From an uncultured Bacilli bacterium (GTDB lineage: Bacteria; Bacillota_I; Bacilli_A; RF39; UBA660): DNA of 8,380 nucleotides. The notes under the pieces were generated by a model, which was not told the DNA's origin, did not search any database, and saw nothing but the letters and a program-made list of their open reading frames with translations. Positions 6,203-8,380 of the stretch are shown piece by piece. How positions within the stretch are numbered: the stretch's first letter is position 1; each line of letters opens with the position of its first letter. A program made the position numbers and the translations under genes. The DNA lies in assembly GCA_947586295.1 (NCBI GenBank), contig CANPXQ010000036.1:1-8380 (forward strand). The letters run 5' to 3'.

Positions 6203-7190
6203 GTTTTAAAATAGGCGATATTGTTATTAAACATAATATAGTTGTGGCCCCAATGGCTGGAGTAACCACACCAGAATATATGAAAATATGTGAAGCAATG
6301 GATGCCGGTTATGCTGTTAGTGAGCTTATTAGTGCTGAGGCTGTAGTTCGTAATAATGAAAAAACTTTAAATATGTTAAAGGGAATTGAAAAGTTAAAAA
6401 TGCCAGTTGCCATTCAAATATTTGGAGCGAATCCAACTACTATGGCTAAAGCAGCCCGTAAATTAGTAGATTTATATCATATTAAAATGATTGATATAAA
6501 TATGGGATGTCCGGTACCGAAAGTAGCTCTAAAAAATGGGGCGGGATCGGCTTTATTAAGAGATCCGGAAAAAGCTGGCGAGATTGTACGTTCAGTTGTT
6601 CAAGCTGTTACGGTACCGGTGACGGTAAAAATTAGAAGTGGTTGGGATAATGAACATATTAATGCGGTTTTAATCGCTAAATATGTGAAGAAGCGGGGGC
6701 GAAAGCGATTGCCATTCACGCTAGAACTCGCGCTCAAGGTTATAGTGGTAAAGCCGATTGGCAAATTATTAAAGAAGTTGTTGAAAATGTGCATATTCCC
6801 GTTATTGGTAATGGCGATGTAACTTCTTGTTTTTTAGCTCAAAAAATGCTTGATGAAACGCATTGTGCGGCGGTTATGATAGGTCGAGGCTTATTAGGAA
6901 ATCCTTGGTTAATAAAAGAATGTTGTGATTACATAGAAAAAGGGTTATATCCTAAGGAAGTGAAAGTAGAAGAAAAAATCAAAATGATGCAATATCATTT
7001 AGAACAATTAATAATTGCTAAAGGAGAAAAGGGCGCTATTTTAGAAATGCGTTCCCATTTTTTAGCATACATAAAAGGCTTACCCAATAATAAAGAAATT
7101 AAAAATGCTTTATGTCAAGCGAAAAGTAAAAAAGAAATTAATGTAATCTTAGATAATTATGTTAGACAACTAAGAATTAATAGCTTGTAG
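6199..7190 (+). pseudogene. dusB: tRNA-dihydrouridine synthase (DusB-like), split by a one-base frameshift
   Basis: Together the two frames encode an FMN-dependent tRNA-dihydrouridine synthase of about 330 residues, the normal length. The first frame (6199 to about 6687) carries A-P-M-A-G-V-T at 17-23, N-M-G-C-P-V-P-K at 101-108 with the catalytic C104, and V-K-I-R-S-G-W-D at 143-150 with K144. After about 6687 the frame turns into basic nonsense and stops at 6822. Reading the other frame from 6687 gives E-E-A-G-A-K-A-I-A-I-H-A-R-T-R, then G-N-G-D-V and I-G-R-G-L-L-G-N-P-W, to the TAG at 7188-7190. One base, probably a G, is missing in 6685-6699. Both halves are otherwise well conserved, so this is a sequencing or assembly error or a very recent mutation. 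The start is coupled to pduL by ATGA, with AAGGA (6183-6187) upstream. Confidence 0.9.
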
Positions 7191-8250
7191 TATATAAATC
7201 AATATATTCTTCTAAAGTTAAATTATTGTCATATATTGTTTTGGCTTCTTCTAAACCGACATAGCGTATATGCCAATTTTCTTCTTGATAACCTGTAATA
7301 AATTCTTTATCTTTAGGGAATCTAATGATAAAGCCAAAGCGATAAGCATTATTTTTAAGCCACGTGTAGTTTTCATCGGTAAGTCTTATATTAGATCCTA
7401 AAGCGGGATTTTTTAAATCAATAGCTAATCCTGTTTGATGTTCACTACAACCGGGCCGAGCGGAATAAGTATCGGCAGCTGCAACACCATCACTTTTAAC
7501 ATAATTATTATATAAATTACTTTGAAAATTATAATTACGATAGGCTGTTGTTGGTAATAGTTCAAAATTAGCTTCCTCTTTAACCGCTTCTTGAAGTTGC
7601 TCTAAAGCGTCAAAAGCAACTTTACGCATAGGAACATTATTGCCATATGCTCCTTTAGCATATTCAATATCACTTGGACTATAATCTTTCGATAAACAAT
7701 TGTATTTATTTACTAACACTAACATATTATTAGGATCATTTACTTCTGTAGTATCGGAGTAAGCTTTTAAATCTAGTTTTAAATTAACATATGTTACGAC
7801 ATCTTCATAACTATAGTTATGTGTATCATAATATTTATTGTATCTTTCTAAGGATAAGACATCAAAATTTTTAAATTGATAGTAATTATGGATATCTTGA
7901 TAATCCTGAGTTTTTAATTTATCTAAGTTTGTTTTACTTAGTTTAAATAAGTAATTTATTTCTTCTCCTTTATAACCCTTTGGTAAAAAGGTTGTTAGGA
8001 TTTCACTAAAATTATCTTGATTTTCATAATTTATTTTTTCATATTCATCTAAATAAGCCTCATTATAAATACCATTATTAAGAACATATTCTAATGTTTT
8101 AGAAGCTTTATTTTCTGGTATATTATATTTTTCTAAGATACTTTTATCTATTTGGACATTTTCTTTTTTAAAATATTTTATTCCGAAAAATAAAAGAAAA
8201 CTAAGTCCAATAACAATTAAAGAGACTTTAACCCAAGGTTTTAGTTTCAT
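7177..8250 (-). CDS. VanY-type D-alanyl-D-alanine carboxypeptidase, membrane anchored
   Basis: A protein of 357 residues that trims terminal D-Ala from peptidoglycan stem peptides outside the membrane. A Lys-flanked helix at residues 8-26 is a signal anchor. A helical region (35-165) precedes the peptidase M15B/VanY domain (about 175-357). The domain shows T-A-Y-R near 235-238, R-P-G-C-S-E-H-Q-T-G with zinc ligand H271, A-I-D-L with D278, and E-N-W-H with catalytic E324 and third ligand H327. All active-site residues are present. The open frame extends to 8334, but those 28 codons cross the promoter and SD; the ATG at 8250 has GGTGAT four bases upstream and begins directly before the signal anchor. 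The TAA lies inside the convergent dus gene (14-bp overlap). No vancomycin-resistance genes are nearby, so a housekeeping role is likely. Confidence 0.88.
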   Translation of the reverse strand: MKLKPWVKVSLIVIGLSFLLFFGIKYFKKENVQIDKSILEKYNIPENKASKTLEYVLNNGIYNEAYLDEYEKINYENQDNFSEILTTFLPKGYKGEEINYLFKLSKTNLDKLKTQDYQDIHNYYQFKNFDVLSLERYNKYYDTHNYSYEDVVTYVNLKLDLKAYSDTTEVNDPNNMLVLVNKYNCLSKDYSPSDIEYAKGAYGNNVPMRKVAFDALEQLQEAVKEEANFELLPTTAYRNYNFQSNLYNNYVKSDGVAAADTYSARPGCSEHQTGLAIDLKNPALGSNIRLTDENYTWLKNNAYRFGFIIRFPKDKEFITGYQEENWHIRYVGLEEAKTIYDNNLTLEEYIDLYTTSY

Positions 8251-8253
8251 ATT

Positions 8254-8294
8254 ATCACCATTTTGATTGTACCATATTTCAAAAACATTAACAA
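8254..8294 (-). promoter_or_regulatory. Promoter and GGTGAT ribosome-binding site for the D,D-carboxypeptidase
   Basis: On the minus strand, a -35 box TTGTTA (8294-8289) and a -10 box TACAAT (8271-8266), preceded by the extended-10 TGG, are separated by 17 bp. Transcription should start near 8259, where the SD GGTGAT (8259-8254) begins. The ATG is at 8250-8248, giving a leader of about 9 nt. Confidence 0.62.
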
Positions 8295-8314
8295 ATTTTA
8301 ACATTTTTGTTAAT
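8287..8314. promoter_or_regulatory. Phased TTAACA/TGTTAA half-sites, candidate operator
   Basis: TTAACA occurs at 8288-8293 and 8298-8303, and its reverse complement TGTTAA at 8308-8313, so the three half-sites start exactly 10 bp apart. The outer copies belong to a perfect 9-bp inverted repeat (8287-8295 with 8306-8314). On the carboxypeptidase strand the two sites nearest the gene form a direct repeat, TGTTAA-N4-TGTTAA, overlapping the -35 box. This resembles Firmicute WalR boxes (TGTWAH-N5-TGTWAH) and Bacillus PhoP boxes (TTAACA repeats); the identity of any regulator is inference. Confidence 0.4.
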
Positions 8315-8341
8315 TTAAAAATGAAGTGCAACACAACAACA

Positions 8342-8370
8342 TTGAAAAAGACATATGAATAATCTATAAT
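8342..8370 (+). promoter_or_regulatory. Near-consensus sigma-A promoter reading out of the right edge
   Basis: TTGAAA (8342-8347) and TATAAT (8365-8370) are spaced by 17 bp. The start would be near 8377, only a few bases before the window ends. It diverges from the carboxypeptidase promoter, so a rightward gene should begin just beyond the edge. The region 8251-8380 is therefore a divergent control region; I see no gene in it. Confidence 0.6.
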
Positions 8371-8380
8371 ATCTTTTCGC

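Noticed and set aside
6600..6794. 64-codon minus-strand open frame
   Set aside because: It is the antisense of the Dus coding region, including the frameshift zone, with no family features or start signals.
6685..6822. Programmed -1 frameshifting in dusB
   Set aside because: There is no canonical X-XXY-YYZ slippery heptamer. Only a G5 run is present, I see no clear downstream hairpin, and recoding is not known for this family. A missing base is simpler.
7177..8250. Vancomycin-resistance (van) cluster
   Set aside because: Only a generic VanY-type peptidase is present; no VanA/VanH/VanX-like genes or VanRS pair lie in the window.
8251..8334. 28-codon N-terminal extension of the carboxypeptidase frame
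   Set aside because: It spans the -10/-35 boxes and the SD. The ATG at 8250 has a well-placed GGTGAT and directly precedes the signal anchor.
8329..8341. CAACA-rich short repeat between the divergent promoters
   Set aside because: It is only 13 bases of low-complexity sequence with no symmetry or spacing that suggests a binding site.

Overview
The window looks like chromosomal DNA of a low-G+C, AT-rich member of the Bacilli, probably an uncultured gut lineage of the Erysipelotrichales/RF39 kind. The evidence is strongly A/T-biased codon use, sigma-A-type TTGAAA/TATAAT promoters, Shine-Dalgarno (SD) sites at nearly every start, and a mix of BspA-type repeats, a PduL phosphotransacetylase, BaiN-like flavoproteins and a VanY-type carboxypeptidase. 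The genetic code appears standard: tryptophan is always TGG in the intact genes, and TGA ends three of them. The lineage is an inference; the code and the gene families are read from the sequence.

Layout. (1) Bases 1-747 are the 3' part of a BspA/DUF285 repeat surface protein whose start lies upstream of the window. (2) A promoter in its last codons serves an HD-domain phosphohydrolase (781-1668). (3) A second promoter precedes two overlapping FAD-dependent oxidoreductases, a BaiN/HI0933-family protein (1706-2896) and a COG2509-type protein (2889-4460). (4) An extended -10 promoter precedes a tightly packed four-gene set: a small multidrug-export-type membrane protein (4516-5031), a histidine-phosphatase-fold protein without its catalytic residues (5028-5633), a PduL-type phosphate acyltransferase (5642-6202) and a DusB-like tRNA-dihydrouridine synthase (6199-7190) broken by one missing base near 6687. 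Two of its junctions are ATGA stop/start overlaps. (5) On the opposite strand a membrane-anchored VanY-type D,D-carboxypeptidase (7177-8250) overlaps the dus gene tail-to-tail by 14 bp. Its promoter carries TTAACA/TGTTAA half-sites at 10-bp steps. (6) A near-consensus promoter at 8342-8370 points out of the right edge toward an unseen gene.

Most of the genes are ordinary housekeeping or surface functions: acyl-phosphate metabolism, tRNA modification, peptidoglycan trimming, redox enzymes and an adhesin-like protein. I see no CRISPR array, prophage, transposon, RNA gene or recognisable defence system. The most interesting points are the intact but catalytically stripped histidine-phosphatase homologue, the dusB frameshift, the half-site array at the carboxypeptidase promoter, and a repeated promoter-SD layout. 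In that layout a GGTGA-type SD begins only 6-8 nt after the -10 box, so the predicted 5' leaders are only about 9-13 nt long.
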